Assembly: GCA_038748065.1 (NCBI GenBank)
Contig: JBCDJG010000048.1
Span: 1 to 39,920 of the forward strand
Origin: JBCDJG01 sp038748065
GTDB lineage: Bacteria > Pseudomonadota > Gammaproteobacteria > Pseudomonadales > Halieaceae
DNA length: 39,920 nucleotides
Direction: 5' to 3'
Shown here: piece after piece, positions 8,433-15,990 of the stretch
How the letters are laid out: each line of letters opens with the position of its first letter
Numbering within the stretch: position 1 is the stretch's first letter
The notes under the pieces: model-generated
Databases searched by the model: none
Told to the model about the DNA's origin: nothing
Seen by the model: the letters and a program-made list of their open reading frames with translations, nothing else
Program-made: the position numbers and the translations under genes

Positions 8433-10154
8433 CTAGGCCAGCGCCTGCTCAAGCGACACGACTTCGCCCTGGCTATCGCTTTGGTCCTGAGTGACGCGCA
8501 GGACTTCTTGCAATGAGGTCATACCCGCCAGTACCTTGCGCAGCCCGTCTTCATACAGGGTGATCATGCCCTGGCGGCGGGCCGCGGCATGTAATAGCGT
8601 GGCATCTGCGCCTTCCATGATCACGCGGTGCATGGCCTCATCAAGCGGGAACAGTTCGTGAATACCCGTGCGACCCGCGTAGCCGGTATGGCCACAGGCT
8701 GGGCAGCCTCGTGCCTGGTAGATTTCCGTGTGTCCATCAACAAAGGGGCCAAGGCCATAACTCTTAACCACTTCCGGTGTCAGGCTGACCGGGTGCTTGC
8801 ACTCATTGCACAGCGTCCTGACGAGACGCTGAGCCAGCACGCCGTTGACCGATGAGGTAATGAGATAGCGCTCAACCCCCATATCTTCCAGCCGGGTGAT
8901 AGCACCAGCAGCCGTATTGGTGTGCAAAGTCGACAGGACGAGATGCCCCGTCAGGGCCGACTGTACGCCGATCTGCGCCGTTTCCGTGTCGCGCATCTCG
9001 CCGATCATAATGATGTCCGGGTCCTGGCGGAGAATTGAGCGCAGGGCTCTGGCAAAGCTCAACTCAATTGCCGACTGCACCTGAATCTGATTGACCCCCT
9101 GCAGCTGGTATTCGACCGGATCCTCTACCGTGATGATCTTCAAGCTATCTGAATCAAGTGAAGCCAGCGAGGCATAGAGCGTCGTGGTCTTCCCCGAACC
9201 CGTGGGTCCAGTTACGAGTAGAACCCCGTGGGGTCTTGCCAGCAACTCCTGGTAGCGCCCCAGCGTATCGTCAGCGAACCCCATTTTACTGAGACTAAGC
9301 CGAATGCTGTCACGGTCCAGGACGCGCATGACAATGCTCTCGCCATGGACGGTGGGGATGGTCGACACCCGCAGGTCAAGTTCGTGGCCTTTCACGCGTG
9401 TCATGATGCGGCCATCCTGCGGCAGTCGACTCTCGGCGATATTCATATCGGAGAGCAGTTTTATGCGGGATGCGATCGCAGGAGCGAGGCTGCTGGCGGG
9501 AGGGTCTGGCGCATCCTGCAAGACTCCGTCGACGCGGTAGCGCAGGTGCAAACCATCCTCGAAAGGCTCGACATGGATATCGGAGGCGCCGATATCAACC
9601 GCCCGATGAATTAGCTGGTTGACCAATCGAATCACCGGCGCTTCACTGGCGAGATCGCGCAGGTGCTCAATAAACTCATCGTCGGTCTGGCCATCGAACT
9701 GATCAAACTCGTCCTCGTCATCGGCGGCACTTTGCTGGTCAAGGTAGCGCTCAATGCTGCGGCTGATATCGGTTTCCAGACCGAGCTTGATCACCACCTC
9801 GCGGTCAAGGGCCATGGCCAGTGCCTTGGCAAGGTACGGCTCCTGAGGCACCGTCGCGGAAAACTCCACGCCACTATCGTTAACAGCAATGGGTACCACA
9901 GCATTGCTGAACATAAAGTCTTGTGAAAGGCCCTCCAGCAAAATGGGCTCGTCTGGATACTCGGAAGCGGCTACCAGGGGAATATCGAGTAGCGAAGCAA
10001 GGGCACTGCACAAATCCTGCTCAGACACCAAACCGAGCTTCACCAGCACCTGCCCAAGCAGTCCGCCCATCTCTGACTGCGCAAGAAGCGCCCGCTCAAC
10101 GTCCCGCTCAGAAATCTTGCCCTGCTGAATCAGCAGTTCGCCCAGTTTAATCAT
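8433..10154 (-). CDS. gspE: Type II secretion ATPase GspE
   Basis: Cytoplasmic hexameric ATPase that powers pseudopilus assembly. It has 573 residues. The N-terminal GspE domain (about 1-140) is followed by an acidic linker (143-160) and the secretion ATPase core. Visible motifs are Walker A GPTGSGKT (316-323), the Asp box near TVEDPVEYQ (342-350), Walker B RQDPDIIMIGEMRD (376-389) and the His box HLVLSTLHTN. The zinc tetracysteine is Cys449/Cys452 and Cys484/Cys487. First gene of the T2SS run. A possible -10 element (TACAAT on the minus strand, near 10190) lies upstream without a convincing -35. Confidence 0.97.
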   Translation of the reverse strand: MIKLGELLIQQGKISERDVERALLAQSEMGGLLGQVLVKLGLVSEQDLCSALASLLDIPLVAASEYPDEPILLEGLSQDFMFSNAVVPIAVNDSGVEFSATVPQEPYLAKALAMALDREVVIKLGLETDISRSIERYLDQQSAADDEDEFDQFDGQTDDEFIEHLRDLASEAPVIRLVNQLIHRAVDIGASDIHVEPFEDGLHLRYRVDGVLQDAPDPPASSLAPAIASRIKLLSDMNIAESRLPQDGRIMTRVKGHELDLRVSTIPTVHGESIVMRVLDRDSIRLSLSKMGFADDTLGRYQELLARPHGVLLVTGPTGSGKTTTLYASLASLDSDSLKIITVEDPVEYQLQGVNQIQVQSAIELSFARALRSILRQDPDIIMIGEMRDTETAQIGVQSALTGHLVLSTLHTNTAAGAITRLEDMGVERYLITSSVNGVLAQRLVRTLCNECKHPVSLTPEVVKSYGLGPFVDGHTEIYQARGCPACGHTGYAGRTGIHELFPLDEAMHRVIMEGADATLLHAAARRQGMITLYEDGLRKVLAGMTSLQEVLRVTQDQSDSQGEVVSLEQALA

Positions 10155-10220
10155 GTCGTTCAGACTCTCGTCGCCACGCCGTCAATTGTAACGCAGGACA
10201 GCGGGGTAAAGGGAGAGACA

Positions 10221-10240
10221 GGGGCGCGGACCCGCGCCCC
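10221..10240 (-). terminator. GC-rich hairpin after the thiolase gene
   Basis: A perfect inverted repeat (GGGGCGCGG, two bases, CCGCGCCCC) lies 13 bases beyond the thiolase stop and 66 bases before the gspE start. An overlapping shorter hairpin (CCCC-TTC-GGGG on the minus strand) is an alternative fold. The stem is strong, but only a broken run of pyrimidines follows on the minus strand, so it could be a weak intrinsic terminator, a processing barrier or a pause site. Confidence 0.5.
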
Positions 10241-10253
10241 GAAGGGGTTCGGA

Positions 10254-11456
10254 TCAGGCAACCTCAAACAGGCCAGCAGCGCCCATGCCACCGCCTATGC
10301 ACATGGTAATAACCACGTACTTCACTCCACGGCGCTTGCCCTCGATCAGGGCATGCCCCACCATTCGTGCACCACTCATCCCAAAGGGGTGACCGATGGC
10401 AATCGCCCCGCCGTTCACGTTGAGCTTGTCATTGTCGATGCCCAACTGGTCACGGCAGTACAGTACTTGACAGGCAAAAGCCTCGTTTAGTTCCCAAAGC
10501 CCAATATCGTCAATGGCAAGTCCATGCCGTTCCAGCAGCTTGGGCACCGCAAACACCGGGCCGATGCCCATTTCATCAGCAGCGCAGCCCGCCACCGCCA
10601 GACCCCGGTAGATGCCCAGCGGCTCCGCGCCGCGCTGCTCCGCCAGTTTGCCGTCCATGAGCACACAGGCAGATGCGCCGTCGGACAGCTGCGAGGCATT
10701 ACCGGCCGTTATAAAGCGTCCTTCCTGAATAAATGCGCCGTCCTTGAACACCGGTTGCAGTGACTGTAGCCCCTCCAACGTTGTCGATGGCCGATTGCCT
10801 TCATCTTTCGACAGGGTGACCTGCTCGTAGGACGTCTCTTTTGTCTCGCGATCATAGATTGCCTTGATGGAAGCCATCGGCACGATTTCGTCGGCAAAAG
10901 CACCGCCCTCCTGCGCCGCCGCGGTCCGGACCTGGCTTTGATAGGAATATTCATCCTGAGCATCCCGGGAGATTCCATAGCGATCGGATACCACCTCGGC
11001 AGTCTCGATCATCTGAATGTAAGCCTTGGGCGACAGCTCGAGCACCGTCTTCGAGACATTGCGATAGCTGTTCTTGTGCTTGTTCTGCACCAGCGAGATC
11101 GATTCGAGCCCACCGGCCACTGCCACGTCGTATTCGTTGCACATTATGCTCTTGGCCGCCGTTGCAATGGTCATCAGGCCCGACGAACACTGCCGATCCA
11201 TGGTCATTCCAGAGGCCGTGTCAGGCAGCCCGCCGGCGATACCGCAAAGCCTGCCAAGGTTGTAGGCCTGCGTGCCCTGCTGCGCAGCCGCGCCCATGAT
11301 GACGTCATCAACCATCGCCGGCTCAATGCCTGCTCTTTCCACGGCGGCCTTCACCACATGGCCACCCATCGCTGGCGCTTCCGTGTCGTTAAACGCTCCT
11401 CGGAATGCCTTACCAATCGGCGTTCTGGCCGTACTCACAATAACTGCTTCTCTCAT
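10254..11456 (-). CDS. Acetyl-CoA C-acyltransferase (thiolase), probably for steroid-derived chains
   Basis: Degradative-type thiolase that would cleave a 3-oxoacyl-CoA with CoA. It has 400 residues from ATG 11456, chosen because GGAG lies seven bases ahead; ATG 11468 has no ribosome site. The catalytic set is complete: Cys90 in MDRQCSSG, His356 in NGGAIAIGHPFGMSG and Cys386 in CIGGG. It lies downstream of ipdF in the same direction but across 350 bases with palindromic repeats, so it may be an independent unit. It is distinct from the FadA6-like thiolase at 15987-17141 and could act on a later acyclic intermediate of ring-C breakdown, or be a general acetyl-CoA acetyltransferase. Family certain, substrate inferred. 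Confidence 0.82.
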   Translation of the reverse strand: MREAVIVSTARTPIGKAFRGAFNDTEAPAMGGHVVKAAVERAGIEPAMVDDVIMGAAAQQGTQAYNLGRLCGIAGGLPDTASGMTMDRQCSSGLMTIATAAKSIMCNEYDVAVAGGLESISLVQNKHKNSYRNVSKTVLELSPKAYIQMIETAEVVSDRYGISRDAQDEYSYQSQVRTAAAQEGGAFADEIVPMASIKAIYDRETKETSYEQVTLSKDEGNRPSTTLEGLQSLQPVFKDGAFIQEGRFITAGNASQLSDGASACVLMDGKLAEQRGAEPLGIYRGLAVAGCAADEMGIGPVFAVPKLLERHGLAIDDIGLWELNEAFACQVLYCRDQLGIDNDKLNVNGGAIAIGHPFGMSGARMVGHALIEGKRRGVKYVVITMCIGGGMGAAGLFEVA

Positions 11457-11509
11457 CCTTCGCTCCATTCATAGCTGTTCGATCGCACTTATTCATCCCG
11501 CCCTTGCGA

Positions 11510-11603
11510 CTGGAGGTGTCTTTGGCAGACTCGCCGTAAACCCATCCATGGGGGCTCGAGTGAGCCATCCATGGCTCACACGGTCTGCCAAAGACACCTC
11601 CAG
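11510..11603. repeat. Long palindromic repeat element, copy A
   Basis: Two perfect 21-base arms (11510-11530 and 11583-11603) are inverted around a 52-base core. The core contains an inner palindrome, GTGAGCCAT-N2-ATGGCTCAC, at 11560-11579. Read on the minus strand, the core matches copy B (11699-11750, plus strand) at 45 of 52 positions without gaps, while the outer arms of the two copies are unrelated. The element lies between ipdF and the thiolase and would form a long hairpin in the transcript. No run of U follows, so simple intrinsic termination is not obvious. No coding content is supported. Confidence 0.85.
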
Positions 11604-11678
11604 CCCCAAGGCCTCCATCGAGCGGAACTAACCTACTACGGCGATCTGGTAGCGGCTGCGTTCTCGAGGGCTTGAGGG

Positions 11679-11770
11679 CCGGCTCCCTTTTTCTGGACCG
11701 TGTGAGCCATGGATGGCTCACTCGAGCCTACATGGACGTATTCACGGCGTGTTCAGAAAAAGGGAGCCGG
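11679..11770. repeat. Long palindromic repeat element, copy B
   Basis: Perfect 17-base arms (11679-11695 and 11754-11770), extendable by three pairs including one wobble, enclose a core with the same inner palindrome GTGAGCCAT-N2-ATGGCTCAC (11702-11721). It lies 75 bases from copy A in opposite orientation and 38 bases beyond the ipdF stop. The base of the stem continues past a bulge (CTTGA/TCAAG). A conserved core with arms that differ yet stay self-complementary suggests selection for the hairpin, or a family of small dispersed elements. Confidence 0.85.
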
Positions 11771-11808
11771 TCATCAAGACCACGGAATTAGTCCTTGTCA
11801 AAGAACTA

Positions 11809-12600
11809 CTAGGCTCTTTGGCTTGAGCAGGACACAATTTCTCCGGTCATGTAGCCGGAATAATCCGACGCCAGGAACATCATGACGTTGGCCACTTCCC
11901 AGACTTCCGCTGCGCGCCCGAAAGCCTCCTTCGCTGCGAGTTCCTCCAACAGTTCCATCGGCGTGGTCTTCTTCAGGAACTCGTGGAAGGCTATCGATGG
12001 CGATACAGCGTTGATGCGCACGCCATGATCAGCGGCTTCGAGTGCAGAGCAGCGCGTCAGGGCCATCACGCCAGCTTTGGCCGCGGCATAGTGGCACTGC
12101 TCTTTTTGCGCACGCCAGCCCAGCACTGAGGCGTTGTTAACAATGACGCCGGCACCGCGCGGTTGCATCTTTTTCAGCATCGCACGGGTCATGCGCATGG
12201 TACCGGTCAGGGTAATGTCGAGCACGCGGTTCCATTCCTCGTCTTCCATCTCCACCAGTAGTTTGGTGCCGCCAAGGCCGGCATTGTTGATCAACACGTC
12301 GACCCCGCCCATCAGGTCTTCCGCTTGATCAATCAGCGCCTGAACATCATCTTCTACCGTGACATTGGCGAGCTTGCCGTAGACGTGTTCCAGACCGGTC
12401 TCATCTTTGAGAGCCGTCACCGCTTTTTCGAGACGGCCCTCGTGGATGTCGCTGATCATCACCGCCCGAGCGCCCTCTTCCGCGGCCCGCGTCGCGGCGG
12501 CAAAGCCGATTCCGGCGCCAGCTGCGGCCGTGATGAGAACAGATTTACCAGCCAGCAGGTCGTGCCCTTTGACATAGGGCGGGGGTTCTTTCAGTGCCAT
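11809..12600 (-). CDS. ipdF: IpdF-like short-chain dehydrogenase (steroid ring C/D pathway)
   Basis: SDR of 263 residues, like mycobacterial IpdF (Rv3559c), which oxidises the hydroxyl group of the 5-hydroxy HIP-CoA-type intermediate during HIP catabolism. The cofactor motif is the variant TAAAGAGIG (24-32), followed by NNAG (105-108) and the catalytic Ser158, Tyr171 and Lys175 in NNASVLGWRAQKEQCHYAAAK. The NNASVLGWRAQ and EAFGRAAEVWEVA segments are, from memory, nearly the same in IpdF, which makes the assignment strong. It begins 11 bases after fadE30, matching their co-occurrence in actinobacteria. The stop is followed by the palindromic elements. Confidence 0.88.
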   Translation of the reverse strand: MALKEPPPYVKGHDLLAGKSVLITAAAGAGIGFAAATRAAEEGARAVMISDIHEGRLEKAVTALKDETGLEHVYGKLANVTVEDDVQALIDQAEDLMGGVDVLINNAGLGGTKLLVEMEDEEWNRVLDITLTGTMRMTRAMLKKMQPRGAGVIVNNASVLGWRAQKEQCHYAAAKAGVMALTRCSALEAADHGVRINAVSPSIAFHEFLKKTTPMELLEELAAKEAFGRAAEVWEVANVMMFLASDYSGYMTGEIVSCSSQRA

Positions 12601-12611
12601 GTTGGCGCTCC

Positions 12612-13802
12612 TCAGCCGCGTGGTTCGCGGGGCATGCCCAGCGCACGCTCAGCGATGATGTTTCTCTGAATCTGGTTGGTACCGCCGTAGATGGTGTCGG
12701 CTCGGGTGAACAGGTACATCGACTGTAGCCGGTTCAGCTCATAGGGGCCGCCGTCGAGAATCTCACTTTCCGGGCCGAGTACATCCATGGCCAGCTTGCC
12801 AAGGTTGCGATGCCAGCTCGACCAGTAAAGCTTGTAGATCATGGCTTCCTTTTGCAGGCTCCCGTCATCACCACCGCCAGAGAGCATGCGCATGCTGTTG
12901 AAGCGCATGATACGCAAGCCGATATGAGCATCGGCAATGCGCTGACGTATCGCTGGATCGCTATGCGCACCGTTTTCCCGCGCCACGCGAATGACCTCGT
13001 TCAACTCGTTCTGAAACAGCATCTGCTGGCCCAGAGTGGATACGCCGCGCTCGAAGCCGAGCAAGCCCATTGCTACCTTCCAGCCGTCTCCCGGCGCACC
13101 GACAATATCGTCGGCACTGCAGACGGCCTCGTCGAAAAACACTTCATTAAACTCCGAGGTTCCCGTCATCTGCTGAATCGGTCGCACCTCCACACCGGGC
13201 TGCTCCACGGCAACCAGGAAAAAACCAAGGCCCTTGTGCCCCACAGAACCGGGGTCAGTCCTGGCAATGACGAAACAGTACTCAGATTCGTGGGCGAGTG
13301 ATGTCCAGACTTTTTGCCCGCTGATCTTCCACTGCCTGCTGGCCTCGTCGAAGTGCGCCTTGGTCTTCACGTTGGCAAGGTCAGACCCGGCGCTGGGCTC
13401 TGAATAACCCTGACACCACAGTTCCTTACCGGCGAGAATACCAGGCAGATAACGCTTCTTCTGCTCGTCTGTGCCGAAGGCTATGAGCGTCGGCCCTGTC
13501 AACGTTTCACCAATGTGGCCCATCCGACCAGGTCCACCGGCGCGCGCATACTCTTCATTGAAAATAACCTGCTGCTCGACGCTCGCACCGCGACCACCGT
13601 AGGCTTCGGGCCAGCCGATGCAGGTCCAGCCGCCCTCCGCCAGCCGCGTCTCCCAGGCCTTACGCTCCTCGACGTACATATGCTCATCGCCCGGACCACC
13701 ACGGCCTCGAATGGCCTCAAACTCCCCGCATAGGTTGTCGCGCAACCAGCCCGCGATTTCCTCGCGAAAATGCTCATCCGCCGCACTAAAACTGAGCTTC
13801 AT
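12612..13802 (-). CDS. fadE30: FadE30-like acyl-CoA dehydrogenase (HIP pathway)
   Basis: FAD-dependent acyl-CoA dehydrogenase of 396 residues, acting in family terms on the CoA ester of the 5-hydroxy indanone propionate in steroid ring C/D breakdown. It strongly resembles mycobacterial FadE30 (Rv3560c): LRDNLCGEFEAIRGRGGPG, ELWCQGYSEPSAGSDLA, QMTGTSEFNEVFFD and a C-terminal IYGGTNQIQRNIIAERALG. Gly replaces Glu in the classical YEGT catalytic motif, as in FadE30 itself, so the base must lie elsewhere. Its ATG overlaps the stop of the preceding dehydrogenase gene (ATGA). Confidence 0.88.
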   Translation of the reverse strand: MKLSFSAADEHFREEIAGWLRDNLCGEFEAIRGRGGPGDEHMYVEERKAWETRLAEGGWTCIGWPEAYGGRGASVEQQVIFNEEYARAGGPGRMGHIGETLTGPTLIAFGTDEQKKRYLPGILAGKELWCQGYSEPSAGSDLANVKTKAHFDEASRQWKISGQKVWTSLAHESEYCFVIARTDPGSVGHKGLGFFLVAVEQPGVEVRPIQQMTGTSEFNEVFFDEAVCSADDIVGAPGDGWKVAMGLLGFERGVSTLGQQMLFQNELNEVIRVARENGAHSDPAIRQRIADAHIGLRIMRFNSMRMLSGGGDDGSLQKEAMIYKLYWSSWHRNLGKLAMDVLGPESEILDGGPYELNRLQSMYLFTRADTIYGGTNQIQRNIIAERALGMPREPRG

Positions 13803-14968
13803 GCCGCCGCCTCCCCGTCTAGGACCAGGCGCGCTATTCGCTCCCGGTGGTAGGTACCATCGCCGAGAAAAGTCTCTGTCGACTTCGCCCGCTTGAAATA
13901 GAGTTGGATATCATATTCCTCGGTAAAGCCGACACCGCCGTGCAGCTGTATGCCGCAGCCCGCGTTAAAGAAATAGGCATCAGAACAGTAGGCCTTGGCG
14001 AGACTGGCGGCCTCTGGCAGTTCAGCGCCCAGTGGGGATTCGCTCAAGGCCTCGTCGGCGATACAGGCCGCGTAGTAGAGCCCTGAGCGTGCCGCCTCAA
14101 CCTTGAGCATCATGTCGGCGCACTTATGTTTCACGGCCTGATAGGAGGCGATCGTCCGCCCAAACTGTACACGTTCCTTAAGGTATTCAACCGTGCTGTC
14201 TAACGCCTGCTGAGCGCCTCCAACCTGGTCGCTCGCTATGGCGACCGTGGCCAGGTCAATAATCGTGGCGAGCTGCGGCCAAGCATCGCCTGCTCCGCCT
14301 AATCGCTGCTCGAGCGCGACCTGCACCTGATCGAAGCGGATCTCCGCCTGCTTGCGCGTCTGGTCCATCGTCGGCAACCACACGCGGCTGACGCCGTCAG
14401 CATCGGCAGGCAGGATAAAGAGACTGATGCCTTCTTCACCTTCACTGCCCGGCGCACGGGCAGCGACCACCAGCAAATCGGCGCTGTGGCCATCGGGAAC
14501 ATAGCGGCAGATTCCGTTGAGCGCATACCCACTGCCAGTCTCTGTGCATGCGAGCTCGACGCCCGCTGCATCCCAACGCCCTTTAGCGCCCGTATAAGCG
14601 AGCGTCGCCGTTTTTCCCTCGACAATACGCGGCAGGTATTCTGATTTTTGCGTCTCACTGCCCGCAATGAGCAGCGCGTTGACGCCCAGGCAAACAGTTG
14701 AGTAGAAGGGCGAACAAAACAGGTGGCGCCCCATCTGCTCCAGCATAGCCACCAGCTCCACGTACCCAAGACCCATGCCCCCGTACTCTTCAGGTATGTG
14801 AATGGCCTGCCAGAACATCTCGCTACAAACCCGCTGCCAGAGCTGCGGGTCGTATCCCAGCTCAGTTGCCATGCCAGCGCGCACGGCTTCACTGGTGGAT
14901 ACCTCCGCCAGGAAGCCCTCCGCGGTATCGCGAATCATCTGCTGCTCGTCGGTAAACGAAAACTCCAT
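13799..14968 (-). CDS. Acyl-CoA dehydrogenase, likely partner in steroid ring degradation
   Basis: Acyl-CoA dehydrogenase fold of 389 residues: MEFSFTDEQQMIRDTAEGFL at the N-terminus, the middle beta domain, and a C-terminal helical domain with RVQFGRTIASYQAVKHKCADM and GCGIQLHGGVGFTEEYDIQLYFKRAK. Four acyl-CoA dehydrogenase genes lie in this cluster, and related systems use heteromeric pairs. Its four-base overlap with fadE30 suggests the two could form such a pair or act in successive steps. A GAGGAG ribosome site lies ahead of the ATG. Which FadE/Scd protein it corresponds to cannot be settled by eye. Confidence 0.82.
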   Translation of the reverse strand: MEFSFTDEQQMIRDTAEGFLAEVSTSEAVRAGMATELGYDPQLWQRVCSEMFWQAIHIPEEYGGMGLGYVELVAMLEQMGRHLFCSPFYSTVCLGVNALLIAGSETQKSEYLPRIVEGKTATLAYTGAKGRWDAAGVELACTETGSGYALNGICRYVPDGHSADLLVVAARAPGSEGEEGISLFILPADADGVSRVWLPTMDQTRKQAEIRFDQVQVALEQRLGGAGDAWPQLATIIDLATVAIASDQVGGAQQALDSTVEYLKERVQFGRTIASYQAVKHKCADMMLKVEAARSGLYYAACIADEALSESPLGAELPEAASLAKAYCSDAYFFNAGCGIQLHGGVGFTEEYDIQLYFKRAKSTETFLGDGTYHRERIARLVLDGEAAA

Positions 14969-15048
14969 CTCAACTCCTCAAACCGTCACCCCGATGCGTG
15001 CGCAAATTCGCCATCGCGAGGTTCAGTTGCCGCCATAGGGCGTTGTAC

Positions 15049-15064
15049 CCCCGCATTCGCGGGG
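15049..15064. repeat. REP-like GC hairpin between SDR and dehydrogenase genes
   Basis: Six-base stem CCCCGC/GCGGGG with an ATTC loop in the 134-base gap 14969-15102. On the minus strand it reads TCTTCCCCGCGAATGCGGGG, resembling widespread REP-type extragenic palindromes. It lies 38 bases beyond the SDR stop and may stabilise the upstream mRNA or damp read-through into the next genes. No other site was recognised in this gap. Confidence 0.55.
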
Positions 15065-15102
15065 AAGACATCTATCAGTTGCTGAGGTAAGGGCAACGCC
15101 GC

Positions 15103-15990
15103 TCATGTGCCCCAGACTTTTTGCGCGGGTACTTCCTGTGCCAGCAATTGCTGCATCGCTTCGCCTATTTCGGCTGGCGCCCACGCTGCTTTGCGATCAA
15201 TGCCGTCGGTCGTTCGCCAGCCATCGCAGATGCAGATACGGCCACCCTCACTTTCGAACACTCGGCCACTCACGCCCGAAGCCTCGCTGGACGCCAACCA
15301 GGCCAGTAGATTAGAGACGTTCTCGGGTGCGAAGTGATCAAAGCTGCCATCCTCCGGCTTTTTCATGCGCTCGGCCATCTCCGGCACAGCCGTGGTCATG
15401 CCCGTACGAGCTGAGGGAGCAACCGCGTTAGCGGTGATACCGTAGCGGCCCAATTCTGCGGCCTGGTTAAGTGTTAGCGCGGCGATCCCGGCTTTCGCTG
15501 CAGCATAGTTAGACTGGCCAATAGAGCCCTGCAGGCCGGCGCCGGATGTCGTATTGATAATGCGTGCCTTGGGTTCTTTGCCTTCCTTGGATTGGCCGCG
15601 CCAGTAGTGCACGGCATGCGAGCTGATGCAGAAGTGGCCTTTCAAATGCACGGCCATGATCGTGTCCCACTCCTGCTCGGTCATAGATGCGAACATGCGA
15701 TCACGATTTACGCCGGCGTTATTCAGCACGATATGCAGATCGCCATAAGCATCGATAGCCTGTTTGACGGCATTCAGGCTGTCGTCGTAGTTGGTGATAT
15801 CGGAGCCGTTGACGATGCCTTTGCCGCCAGCGGCCGTGATCTCGTCAACCACGGCCTGAGCTGCCCCCTGGTTGATGTCATTCACCACCACGGCGCAACC
15901 CTCTTGGGCAAAAACCCGCGCGTGCGCCGCCCCCAGACCGCCGCCGGCTCCCGTTACGATTGCAACGCGCCCCGCCAGGATTCCGCTCAT
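15103..15990 (-). CDS. Short-chain dehydrogenase of the steroid ring C/D cluster (Rv3548c-like)
   Basis: SDR of 295 residues with TGAGGGLG (13-20), NNAG (90-93) and catalytic Ser149, Tyr162 and Lys166. After the SDR core it has the longer C-terminal region seen in hydroxyacyl-CoA dehydrogenases of the mycobacterial Rv3548c or MFE-2 type, including VFESEGGRICICDGWRTT. It overlaps fadA6 by four bases, which suits a 3-hydroxyacyl-CoA dehydrogenase feeding that thiolase. The exact substrate is inferred from context. Confidence 0.8.
   Translation of the reverse strand: MSGILAGRVAIVTGAGGGLGAAHARVFAQEGCAVVVNDINQGAAQAVVDEITAAGGKGIVNGSDITNYDDSLNAVKQAIDAYGDLHIVLNNAGVNRDRMFASMTEQEWDTIMAVHLKGHFCISSHAVHYWRGQSKEGKEPKARIINTTSGAGLQGSIGQSNYAAAKAGIAALTLNQAAELGRYGITANAVAPSARTGMTTAVPEMAERMKKPEDGSFDHFAPENVSNLLAWLASSEASGVSGRVFESEGGRICICDGWRTTDGIDRKAAWAPAEIGEAMQQLLAQEVPAQKVWGT

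Noticed and set aside
11410..11721. Minus-strand frame of 103 codons through the repeat elements
   Set aside because: It overlaps the thiolase start and runs through both palindromes; the reading is explained by the repeats and shows no protein pattern.
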